Shown: piece by piece, positions 32,455-40,112 of the stretch
Numbering within the stretch: position 1 is the first letter of the stretch
How the letters are laid out: every line of letters begins with the position of its first letter
Assembly: GCF_024611995.1 (NCBI RefSeq)
Contig: NZ_CP102509.1
Coordinates: 3,844,001 to 3,908,000 of the forward strand
Length of the DNA: 64,000 nt
Direction: 5' to 3'
Origin: Streptomyces sp. NBC_00162
GTDB taxonomy: Bacteria; Actinomycetota; Actinomycetes; Streptomycetales; Streptomycetaceae
Made by a program: the position numbers and the translations under genes
The notes under the pieces: generated by a model
The model's input: only the letters and a program-made list of their open reading frames with translations
The model's database searches: none
What the model was told of the DNA's origin: nothing

Positions 32455-32925
32455 CTACCAGCGGTAGTGCGCGAAGGCCTTGTTGGACTCGGCCATCTTG
32501 TGCGTGTCCTCACGCTTCTTGACGGCAGCGCCAAGACCGTTCGAGGCGTCGAGCAGCTCGTTCATGAGGCGCTCGGTCATGGTCTTCTCGCGGCGGGCGC
32601 GGGAGTAACCCACGACCCAGCGCAGCGCGAGGGTGGCGGCGCGACCAGGCTTGACCTCGATCGGCACCTGGTAGGTGGCGCCACCGACACGGCGGGACTT
32701 GACCTCGAGCGACGGCTTGACGTTCTCCAGCGCGCGCTTCAGCGTGATGACCGGGTCAGCGCCGGTCTTCTCGCGGAGGCCTTCCATGGCGCCGTAAACG
32801 ATGCGCTCGGCGGTGGAGCGCTTGCCGTTCAGGAGGAGCTTGTTGATGAGCGACGTCACCAGAGGAGATGCGTAGACCGGGTCGATGATGACCGGGCGCT
32901 TCGGGGCGGGGCCCTTACGAGGCAT
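32455..32925 (-). CDS. rpsG: 30S ribosomal protein S7
   Basis: 156-residue S7, the primary organiser of the 30S head near the E site. It starts [23 protein letters not shown] and carries the [17 protein letters not shown] hairpin at about 75-92. It follows rpsL by 2 bp in the str operon. Confidence 0.98.
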   Translation of the reverse strand: MPRKGPAPKRPVIIDPVYASPLVTSLINKLLLNGKRSTAERIVYGAMEGLREKTGADPVITLKRALENVKPSLEVKSRRVGGATYQVPIEVKPGRAATLALRWVVGYSRARREKTMTERLMNELLDASNGLGAAVKKREDTHKMAESNKAFAHYRW

Positions 32926-32927
32926 TC

Positions 32928-33299
32928 TTACTTCTCCTTCTTGGCGCCGTAGCGGCTGCGGGCCTGCTTGCGGTTCTTGACAGCCTGGGTGTCAAGCGCA
33001 CCGCGGATGATCTTGTAACGAACACCCGGCAGGTCCTTCACACGGCCACCACGCACGAGCACGATCGAGTGCTCCTGCAGGTTGTGTCCCTCACCCGGAA
33101 TGTAGGCGGTGACCTCGATGCCAGAGGTCAGACGCACACGCGCGACCTTACGCAGCGCCGAGTTCGGCTTCTTCGGGGTGGTCGTGAACACACGCGTGCA
33201 GACGCCGCGACGCTGGGGCGAAGCCTCAAGCGCGGGGGTCTTTGTCTTCTCGACCTTGTCCTGCCGGCCCTTACGGACCAGCTGCTGGATCGTAGGCAC
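32928..33299 (-). CDS. rpsL: 30S ribosomal protein S12
   Basis: 123-residue S12 at the decoding centre. Lys43 ([11 protein letters not shown]) and Lys88 ([12 protein letters not shown]), the usual streptomycin-resistance sites, are both wild type, predicting streptomycin sensitivity at this locus. First gene of the str operon; a near-consensus promoter lies about 190 bp upstream. Confidence 0.98.
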   Translation of the reverse strand: MPTIQQLVRKGRQDKVEKTKTPALEASPQRRGVCTRVFTTTPKKPNSALRKVARVRLTSGIEVTAYIPGEGHNLQEHSIVLVRGGRVKDLPGVRYKIIRGALDTQAVKNRKQARSRYGAKKEK

Positions 33300-33349
33300 T
33301 ACTTCTCCGGTTTCTGTGTGCCGTTAGTGAAGCTAACCTGGAACATTTG

Positions 33350-33374
33350 CCGACCCACGCGGTCGGGTGTGTCG
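33350..33374 (-). promoter_or_regulatory. Shared 25-nt leader element, rpsL copy
   Basis: Twin of the rpsJ element at 15654-15678 (one A/G difference), 51 nt before the rpsL ATG and inside the predicted transcript. It contains a CCGACC...GGTCGG hairpin. Confidence 0.5.
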
Positions 33375-33491
33375 GATCCGGCGGACCTCCGCGCAAGCAC
33401 GGAAACGCATGGATCGCGGTGGCCGATACGGGCTCTCCTGCGGTTGATGGACACGCACGGGAGCCCAGGCACACCCCAGGCACAAGGTCTG

Positions 33492-33520
33492 AGCGTACCT
33501 ACCGCATCCACTCCGGTCAA
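33492..33520 (-). promoter_or_regulatory. str operon promoter
   Basis: On the minus strand TTGACC, 17-nt spacer, TACGCT: close to the housekeeping (HrdB-type) consensus. It would start transcription about 190 nt before rpsL. Confidence 0.7.
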
Positions 33521-33799
33521 AACAAAAGCCCCGGCGCGGGCGCCCGTAGATCGTAACGACCCGTGCGCCGCATGGGCGACACCCCCGTGCGGCCCCGCCG
33601 ACTCGCGGATGTGGTCGGGGCGTGGTAGGGACGGCCAGGTCAGCGCCCGTGCGCCGGCCGCTCCGCCCACCGGTCCCCCCACCGTGCGAGCGTATGCGCG
33701 AGCCCCGGCCCGGGACCCGGCGGGCGGCCCGGCACCGGCCCGGCGAATAAACTGCCGAGCGATTCAGCCCAAACGGCACGACCATCAGGGAGCGGGACA

Positions 33800-36301
33800 T
33801 TGGGGACGGTCACCTCGGAGCCGACGACGGCGGACACCCCGCCCCCCGACGGCGGCCACGACCTCTCCTCGCCCCGCCGCCGAGGCCGAGGCCGTCCGCG
33901 CCTCGCGCGTCTGTACGGGCCCCTGCTCGCCTTCCTCGTCACCTCGGGCGCCTTCTCCGCGGCCTGGGTGGCCCGCGGCACCTTCCCCTTCGGCAACACC
34001 GGCCGGGCCATCAACGACCAGGCCAACCAGTACGTGCCCTTCCACCGCGCGCTGTGGGACCTGGTGCACGGGCAGGCCGCCGGTGACCTGCTCTTCACCT
34101 GGCGCGGCGGCTTCGGACAGCAGTTCCTGTCCGACTACCACACGTACCTCGGCAACCCCTTCTCGTGGCTGGTCGTCCTGGTCCCGCGGGCCCACGTCGA
34201 CCTCGCCGTCTTCGCGATCACCCCGATCACGATGGGCACCGCCGCCGCCCTGATGACGGTGTACCTCGGCAAGCTGCAGCCCGGCCCCTGGTGGCAGCGC
34301 GGCGTGCTCGGCGCCTGTTACGGCCTGTGCGGCTGGGCCCTCAGCGACGCCTCGTACATCCCCATGTGGCTGTGGGGCCTGGTCGCCCTCCCGATGCTCG
34401 GCATCGCCGTGGAGTGGTGCCTGGAGGGGCGCCGCTGGCCGGGCGCGGCCCTGCTCGTCGCGCTCGCCTGGTACGGGAACTTCTACACCGCGATGATGGC
34501 CACGATGGCGGCCTGCGTGCTGCTCGCCATCCGCCTGATCACCCGCGACACGACGGACGGAGTCGGGGGGAGACTGCGCGCGCTGTGGCGTGCCGCGACC
34601 GCCGCCGCGACCGGGATACTGCTCACCCTCCCCCTGCTCCTGCCGTCCTTCCTGTCGAGCGGCTCGGCGCAGCCCACCCAGGCCGCCGCCTTCGACCCGG
34701 TCCGGATCGAGATCTTCCTCGCGGGCATGCTCCCGGCCACCCACCTGTGGGGCGGCCGCCCGCGCCTCTACGTCGCCTCGCTCGGTCTGATCCTGGCCGG
34801 GACCTTCCTCTTCAACACCGCCATCGCGAAGAAGACCCGCCTGGTGTGGGCGGCCGCGACCCTGCTCGTCGTCGTCTCGTTCCAGTTCCCGCCCACGCAG
34901 TACGCGTGGCACGGGCTCGCGGTGCCGAACGGCAACCCGTACCGCGAGGCGTTCGTCTTCAGCGGGATGGTGGTCATCGTGGCCTGGCTGGCGCTGGCCC
35001 ACCGGCCGCGCCCGCTGCACCTGGCCCTGGTCGCGGCGCTGCTGGTGGCGGCCACCTTCGCGCTCCGGCACACGGACGACTTCGGCGGCTGGACCTGGCC
35101 GGCCGTGCTCGGCGGCGGGTCCGTCTCCCTGCTGGCCCTGGTCCTGCTCGCGCTGGGCGAGAAGCGGCGCGCGCTCCTTCCCGTGGCGGCCGTCCTGATG
35201 GTCGGTGTCGTCTTCGCCGAGTCCACGGTGGCCGCGGCCAGCGCGGACGCCCGCCGGGCCCGCGAGCGCTGGGCGAAGCCGACGGCGACCACCAGCAAGT
35301 CGATCAACGAGCACTTCGACGCCGTCCGGGGCGTGGACGGCTGGCCCGCGTACCGGACCGACTCCGGCGCGCCGCAGACCTCGTACAACGACGCTCTCGC
35401 GCTCCGGTCGGAGGGCCCGCAGTACTACAGCAGCTACCTCCCGGAGGCGACGTACCGGGCGCTGGAGCCCCTCGGGTACGGCTTCAAGAACGACGGCCGG
35501 ACCTTCTTCGGCGCCGACAACCCGGTGCTCGACGCGATCTTCTCGATCGGCGCGCGGGTCCGCCCCGGGACCGCCCCGGGCACCTGGACGGGCTCGAAGT
35601 TCCCGGCGCCGCCGCTGGTCACCGTGCGCAGCGGCCCGTACACCTCGACCAACCCGGCGGGCAGCGTCTACGCCCGCCAGGAGAACGTCCTGGGCGCCAC
35701 CGTCTACGAGGTCCCGCCGGTCACGCGCGGGGGCGGCACCGACGAGCAGACCTACGCCGCCACGTGCAGGCCCGGCTCCGAGGCCTACTGGTACTCCCCC
35801 GCCCTGTACGGAACCCTCCTGGCCGGGGGTACCGAGCGGCCGCTGGAGGACCAGATGACCGGGGTGGTCCCGCTGGGCCGGGTGCCCGCCTCGGGCCGGG
35901 TCGACGTCACCGTGAAGACCCGTACCGAGGGCGCGACCGCCGGGGAGCACCCGCTCGGCTGCCTGGACCGCGCCGCACTCGACCAGACGATCGCCCAACT
36001 GAAGGCCACCGGCGCCACCCGGGTCAAGGCCGGCGGCCACACCATCGAGGCCACCCTCCCGCAGGGCGCCACCGGCACCGCGGTCTTCGCGATGACGGAC
36101 GTCCCCGGCTGGCAGTGCTCCGCCCCGGTGCGCGACTTCCACGGCCTGGTCTCGCTGCCGCTCTCGCCCGGCACGGACAAGGTCTCCTGCACCTTCACGC
36201 CCAAGGGGTTCACCCCGGGTCTGGCCGCCGCCACCCTGGCCCTGCTGGCCCTGGCCTCGGTCACGGTGACCGGCCTGCGCCGCCGCAGAGCGGGCTCGTA
36301 A
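33800..36301 (+). CDS. YfhO-family large membrane protein
   Basis: 833 residues from TTG at 33800 (GGGAG 6-12 nt upstream). About a dozen transmembrane helices fill residues 40-500, followed by a large extracytoplasmic domain and a final helix near the C-terminus (AATLALLALASVTVTGL, then RRRRAGS). The first loop reads FPFGNTGRAINDQANQYVPFHRALWD, and WRGGFGQQFLSDYHTYLGNPFSWL follows, as in YfhO/GT-C-like proteins implicated in glycosylation of wall teichoic or lipoteichoic polymers in Firmicutes. First plus-strand gene of the block between rpsL and rpoC. Its link to the genes downstream is unclear. Confidence 0.85.
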   Translation: MGTVTSEPTTADTPPPDGGHDLSSPRRRGRGRPRLARLYGPLLAFLVTSGAFSAAWVARGTFPFGNTGRAINDQANQYVPFHRALWDLVHGQAAGDLLFTWRGGFGQQFLSDYHTYLGNPFSWLVVLVPRAHVDLAVFAITPITMGTAAALMTVYLGKLQPGPWWQRGVLGACYGLCGWALSDASYIPMWLWGLVALPMLGIAVEWCLEGRRWPGAALLVALAWYGNFYTAMMATMAACVLLAIRLITRDTTDGVGGRLRALWRAATAAATGILLTLPLLLPSFLSSGSAQPTQAAAFDPVRIEIFLAGMLPATHLWGGRPRLYVASLGLILAGTFLFNTAIAKKTRLVWAAATLLVVVSFQFPPTQYAWHGLAVPNGNPYREAFVFSGMVVIVAWLALAHRPRPLHLALVAALLVAATFALRHTDDFGGWTWPAVLGGGSVSLLALVLLALGEKRRALLPVAAVLMVGVVFAESTVAAASADARRARERWAKPTATTSKSINEHFDAVRGVDGWPAYRTDSGAPQTSYNDALALRSEGPQYYSSYLPEATYRALEPLGYGFKNDGRTFFGADNPVLDAIFSIGARVRPGTAPGTWTGSKFPAPPLVTVRSGPYTSTNPAGSVYARQENVLGATVYEVPPVTRGGGTDEQTYAATCRPGSEAYWYSPALYGTLLAGGTERPLEDQMTGVVPLGRVPASGRVDVTVKTRTEGATAGEHPLGCLDRAALDQTIAQLKATGATRVKAGGHTIEATLPQGATGTAVFAMTDVPGWQCSAPVRDFHGLVSLPLSPGTDKVSCTFTPKGFTPGLAAATLALLALASVTVTGLRRRRAGS

Positions 36302-36400
36302 CGGCACTGTCCGTGACCGTCCGGCATCAATCCCGTGGTTCCGGATCTACGCGCGGCCACCGGTCAGTACATTGACCGCCCTGATGGATCGGGGGGCCGC

Positions 36401-37120
36401 ATGACAGGGCAAGACCTCCCGGGCGACGGAGGGCTGGACGACCGCGTCCCCTTCCTGGCCCGGCTGGAGAACGAGGACGGCACGGCGTTACGGGCGCTCG
36501 GCCGTGAGCTGGCCTTCGCGCCGCGCGACCGACTGATCCACCAGCACGAACCCTCGTCGCACATCCTGCTGATCCTGCACGGCTGGACCAAGGTGACGGC
36601 CGTCGCCCCCAACGGCTACCAGGCGCTGCTGGCCCTGCGCGGGCCCGGCGACATCCTCGGGGAGTCGGCCGCCCTGACCCGGCGCGTCCGGTCCGCCACG
36701 GTGACCGCGCTGGAGCCGGTCCGGGCCGTGGCCGTCGACCACGAGTCCTTCCGCGCGTTCCTCGCCGCCGTCCCCGCGGCCGCCCTCCAGCTGCTCGCTC
36801 TCACCTCCGACCGCACCCGGGCCGCCGACCAGCGCCGCCTGGAGTTCGCTTCGTTGAGCGTGCGCGAGCGCCTGGCCGTCCTGCTCCTGGACCTGTCCCG
36901 GACCCACGGCCGCCCCGGCCCCACCGGCGTGGAGCTATCTGTTCCGCTCACCAAGGAAGAGCTCGCCGGAGCCGTCGGGGCCTCCCGCGAAATGGTCCAG
37001 CGGGAGCTCAAGGAGCTCCGCGAGCGCGGGGTCGTGATCACCGGCCGCCGCGCCCTGGTGATCGTCCGGCCGGACGTATTGCGGCGGATCGCCCAGGCAC
37101 AACCGCCCGTCCAGGGCTGA
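36401..37120 (+). CDS. Crp/Fnr-family transcriptional regulator
   Basis: 239 residues from ATG at 36401, preceded by GGGGGG. An N-terminal cyclic-nucleotide-binding beta-roll (about 15-135) has the phosphate-binding-cassette pattern GDILGESAALTRRVRSATV: Glu88 and Arg97 correspond to the ribose- and phosphate-contacting residues of Crp, so cNMP binding is plausible. A long dimer helix follows, and a winged helix at about 180-225 (LTKEELAGAVGASREMVQREL). It lies 99 bp after the YfhO gene and 135 bp before the cyclase-like gene, so it may read the nucleotide that protein makes. The ligand is not known. Confidence 0.88.
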   Translation: MTGQDLPGDGGLDDRVPFLARLENEDGTALRALGRELAFAPRDRLIHQHEPSSHILLILHGWTKVTAVAPNGYQALLALRGPGDILGESAALTRRVRSATVTALEPVRAVAVDHESFRAFLAAVPAAALQLLALTSDRTRAADQRRLEFASLSVRERLAVLLLDLSRTHGRPGPTGVELSVPLTKEELAGAVGASREMVQRELKELRERGVVITGRRALVIVRPDVLRRIAQAQPPVQG

Positions 37121-37222
37121 GCTCGCCCCCAGGGCCCGTCTTCAGTGCACGGCGTCACACTCCGGGTGCGTCATCCGCCCTCACCCCGACGCGCCCGCCT
37201 GCCCCACTCTCTTGTCACAGCA

Positions 37223-37242
37223 GGGATCCACCGGGATCCACC
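37223..37242 (+). repeat. Tandem decamer upstream of the cyclase-like gene
   Basis: GGGATCCACC occurs twice in direct tandem, ending 13 nt before the cyclase-like ATG. It could be a regulator-binding site or a chance duplication; it is not a Crp-type palindrome. Confidence 0.4.
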
Positions 37243-37255
37243 ACGAGAGGCGATC

Positions 37256-37999
37256 ATGAACGACCCACTCCCCCGCACGATCCTCCTGGTCGACACCGAG
37301 CGGTACAGCGACCGCGACGACGTCCAGCAGGCCTTCCTCCGCCGGATGCTGTACGACGTCGTCGACCGGACCCTGCTGGCCGCCGGCATCGACCAGACGT
37401 TACGGCTGCGCGCCGACCGCGGCGACGCGATCATGGAGCTGATCGACCCGAACGCCCCGCTCACCACGCTGCTGCGCACCCTGCTGACCGAGGTCCCCGC
37501 CCAGCTCCGCGCCGTGAACCGGCTGGCGGCGGCCTCGGCGCAGATCCGGCTGCGGGCCGTCCTCGCGACCGGGTACGTCGCCGTCGACGAGTTCGACGGC
37601 TGGGTGGGCTCGGACCTCAACCACGCCTGCCGCCTGCTGGACGGCGAACCCTTGAAGCAGGCCCTGCGCGAGCGTACGGACGACTACGCGCTCTGCGTCT
37701 CGGAGCCGGTCTACGCGGGCATCGTGCGGCACCACCACACCGGCATCCCGGCCGAGGAATTCAGCCCGGTCACCATGCCCAGCAAGAACGGCCCGCTGGG
37801 CGCGTGGCTGTACGGACCACTGCCGAAGGGGGGCCCGGCGCCGGAGCCTGAGGGGGACTCCGGCGCCGGGACGGGGGCCGCTGCGGCCACCCGGTCGGCG
37901 AACGTGATCAACGGCGGGCAGTTCGGCGGCGTCAACCACGGCATCAACGGCGGCACCTTCCACGGCGACATCCGGCTGGGCGGCGGTGACCGCCGATGA
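37256..37999 (+). CDS. Class III nucleotide-cyclase-like protein with C-terminal amyloid-type motif
   Basis: 247 residues from ATG at 37256 (GAGAGG upstream). Residues 8-160 read like a class III cyclase core: Asp13 in LLVDTERYSD and Asp57 in RADRGDAIM at the two metal positions, and Asn122/Arg126 in SDLNHACRL at the transition-state positions; Asp114 is near the base-selecting site. It may therefore be active, making cCMP, cUMP or another cNMP, as in Pycsar PycC enzymes. A Pro/Gly/Ala linker (about 187-215) leads to a Gly-rich tail, FGGVNHGINGGTFHG (223-237). Its stop overlaps the next gene (ATGA), whose N-terminus repeats the motif. A catalytically dead adaptor is the alternative. Confidence 0.75.
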   Translation: MNDPLPRTILLVDTERYSDRDDVQQAFLRRMLYDVVDRTLLAAGIDQTLRLRADRGDAIMELIDPNAPLTTLLRTLLTEVPAQLRAVNRLAAASAQIRLRAVLATGYVAVDEFDGWVGSDLNHACRLLDGEPLKQALRERTDDYALCVSEPVYAGIVRHHHTGIPAEEFSPVTMPSKNGPLGAWLYGPLPKGGPAPEPEGDSGAGTGAAAATRSANVINGGQFGGVNHGINGGTFHGDIRLGGGDRR

Positions 38000-38209
38000 G
38001 CACGCCGGCCGCGGAGGCACCGGCCGAGGGCGCGGACCAGCCGGAGCCGGCGACCGAGCCGGCGGCCGCGGAGGACGCGCAGCCCCAGAGCGCCTACGAC
38101 GCGCGGCGGGACCTGTTCCGCGGCATCCCCGACGCCATGCGCGCCGGTGTCGGCGGCGGGGTCTTCGGCGGCGTCAACCACGGCATCAGCGGCGGCACCT
38201 TCCACGGCG
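37922..38209 (+). repeat. Duplicated 46-bp Gly-rich motif at the cyclase/P-loop gene junction
   Basis: Positions 37922-37967 (end of the cyclase-like gene) and 38164-38209 (start of the P-loop gene) are identical over 46 bp except for one base, and encode FGGVNHGI-N/S-GGTFHG in the same frame. The near identity at DNA level suggests recent duplication or gene conversion. Confidence 0.9.
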
Positions 38210-40083
38210 GCGTCACCGTGAACCACGTGACGGTCGGCGGCGCCGGGCACACCTCCGGCGAGGTCCCGGGAGCCACCCTCCGCCGCCTCGACCAGGTGTT
38301 CGTCGAGGACGGCAGCAACTTCCGGGACCTGCTGGAACGGCTCCGCAAGGAGCGCGTCCTGGTCCTCACCGGCCCCCGTTTCACGGGCCGGCGTACCGCC
38401 GCGTTCATGCTGCTGAGGCACCTGGGCGCCGCTTCGGTGCACCAGCTGGACCGGAGCACGTCACCCGAGAACCTGGCCGAGCGGCTCGGCACCGGGGAGG
38501 CGCGCGGGTACGTACTGTGCGACCCGATCACCGCGCGGAACCAGCCGCTGCGCGACACGCACCTGCTGGCCGCCCGGGACAAGCTCGACGACCAGAGCTT
38601 CCTGGTGATCACCGCCGGTCCGCACACCCATCTGGAGGGCATCGCAGGCCGCCCCTGGCAGCCTCCCGACACCGCTGCCGTCCTGCGCTCCTCGCTGCGC
38701 GCAATGGTGGACGACGAGGCGGAGTTACGGAGGCTGCTGGCGCTGCCCCCCGTCACCGACTTCCTGAGCCGGCACCACCAGCTCCGCGAGGCCGCACGGT
38801 TCGCCGTCCTGCTGGAACGGCACTCCCTCCGCGGAGCCGACGCCTCGGAGATCGAGACCTTCTCCCAGGGCGCCCTGGAACAGCAGATCCAGGAGTGGTT
38901 CGAGGACGCGGACGGGACCCTCCACCTGCGGGAGAAGGCCTTCCTCGTCGCCCTCGCCGCCTTCCACAAAGGGCCGTACGCCCTCACCGCCGAACTCAGC
39001 GACCTCCTGTTCGGCCTCCTCCAGCGCACCGAGGACCCGGCTCTGCCCGCGGCCGTCCCCGTCTTCGGCACCAACCCCGCCAAGCGCCTCCAGCTGGCCC
39101 GCGCCATCCGCTACCCGAAGGAGGAGCAGACCGAGTGGGGCCCGGTCACCCAGTCGATGGCCGCCTTCCAGGACGACCGCCTCGCGGCGGTCCTGCTCCG
39201 CGAGGTGTGGACCGGCCACCCGTCCGCCCGTCCCGCGCTGGTGGGCTGGCTGCGGCTGCTCGCCGCCGACGGGCGATCCTTCGTACGCACCCGGGCCGCG
39301 TCCACCGCCGCGGTACTCGCCCTCCACGACCTGCCCTCCGCGATGGCCCTCGTCATCGAGGACTGGGCACTGTCCGACCGCCCGTGGCTGCGGATCGGCG
39401 CCGTCAACGCCCTCGCCCTCGCGCACATCATCGGCACCCCGAACATCCCGCGGATCATCGACCGCTGGTGCGCCGACGACACCAGCCACCTGCGCCTGCG
39501 CTGGGCCGCGATCCGCGTCCACGGGCTGATCGGCCACGAGCGGCCGGCGGAAACCGTGGAAGCACTGCGCGCCGTCAGCCGCACGCTCGACAAGGACCCG
39601 GACTCGCAGGCCGAAGTCGCCCAGTCCGTCGAGTTGCTGCTCCTCTCCGACACGTGCGACGAGATCCTCGACGAACTGCTGCGCACGCGCGACGACGACC
39701 TGGTCGCCGTGCACGTCACGCTCGACGGCTTCCTGCGCGCCTGCCGGCACACCGAGGACGACGCGCCCCACGGCCGCCCGCTGGTCCTCGACTGGTACGC
39801 CCGCGCCGCCGCGACCAGGCCCGAATCCGCCCGCGGCATCGCCGCCCTGTGGCGGGGCGCCCTCGACCGCGCCGGCAACCAGGCCGCCCTCGACCTGCTG
39901 CACGGCTGGGTGGAGGCCGCCGACCGCGACCGCGACACCGAATGGGCGCTCGCCGCCCTGCTGCCCGCCCTCGTCACCCGCACCGACGAGCGCAACCGGC
40001 TGCTCCACCTGCTGACCTTCGGGAACCACGGAGTGCTACCCGCCGTCTCCCAGCGCCTGCTGACCGTACTGCCGACCCACTGA
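37996..40083 (+). CDS. P-loop (degenerate) HEAT-repeat protein with N-terminal amyloid-type motif
   Basis: 695 residues. An acidic disordered start (1-45) is followed by FGGVNHGISGGTFHG (57-71), matching the tail of the upstream protein. A P-loop-like core follows: VLVLTGPRFTGRRTAAF (121-137), where the Walker Lys is Arg; a Walker-B-like GYVLCDPI (171-178); and SFLVITAG (201-208). From about 330 to the end it is alpha-helical with HEAT-like repeats (for example LVGWLRLLAADGRSFVRTRAASTAAVLALHD). This is the architecture of STAND/NLR-like sensors: signalling motif, switch, repeat sensor. Nucleotide binding is uncertain because of the altered Walker A. Translationally coupled to the cyclase-like gene. 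Confidence 0.7.
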   Translation: MSTPAAEAPAEGADQPEPATEPAAAEDAQPQSAYDARRDLFRGIPDAMRAGVGGGVFGGVNHGISGGTFHGGVTVNHVTVGGAGHTSGEVPGATLRRLDQVFVEDGSNFRDLLERLRKERVLVLTGPRFTGRRTAAFMLLRHLGAASVHQLDRSTSPENLAERLGTGEARGYVLCDPITARNQPLRDTHLLAARDKLDDQSFLVITAGPHTHLEGIAGRPWQPPDTAAVLRSSLRAMVDDEAELRRLLALPPVTDFLSRHHQLREAARFAVLLERHSLRGADASEIETFSQGALEQQIQEWFEDADGTLHLREKAFLVALAAFHKGPYALTAELSDLLFGLLQRTEDPALPAAVPVFGTNPAKRLQLARAIRYPKEEQTEWGPVTQSMAAFQDDRLAAVLLREVWTGHPSARPALVGWLRLLAADGRSFVRTRAASTAAVLALHDLPSAMALVIEDWALSDRPWLRIGAVNALALAHIIGTPNIPRIIDRWCADDTSHLRLRWAAIRVHGLIGHERPAETVEALRAVSRTLDKDPDSQAEVAQSVELLLLSDTCDEILDELLRTRDDDLVAVHVTLDGFLRACRHTEDDAPHGRPLVLDWYARAAATRPESARGIAALWRGALDRAGNQAALDLLHGWVEAADRDRDTEWALAALLPALVTRTDERNRLLHLLTFGNHGVLPAVSQRLLTVLPTH

Positions 40084-40112
40084 ACCGAACCGAACCGAGG
40101 AGAAGCCGCGCG

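Larger units (their letters stand above)
33300..33799. other. Intergenic region between rpsL and the YfhO gene
   Basis: 500 bp between divergent genes. It holds the rpsL promoter (33492-33520), a leader of about 190 nt with the 25-nt element shared with rpsJ (33350-33374), and GC-rich sequence up to the YfhO start. No gene is convincing in either strand. Confidence 0.65.

Noticed and set aside
32928..33299. Streptomycin-resistance-type rpsL
   Set aside because: Both Lys43 and Lys88 are wild type.
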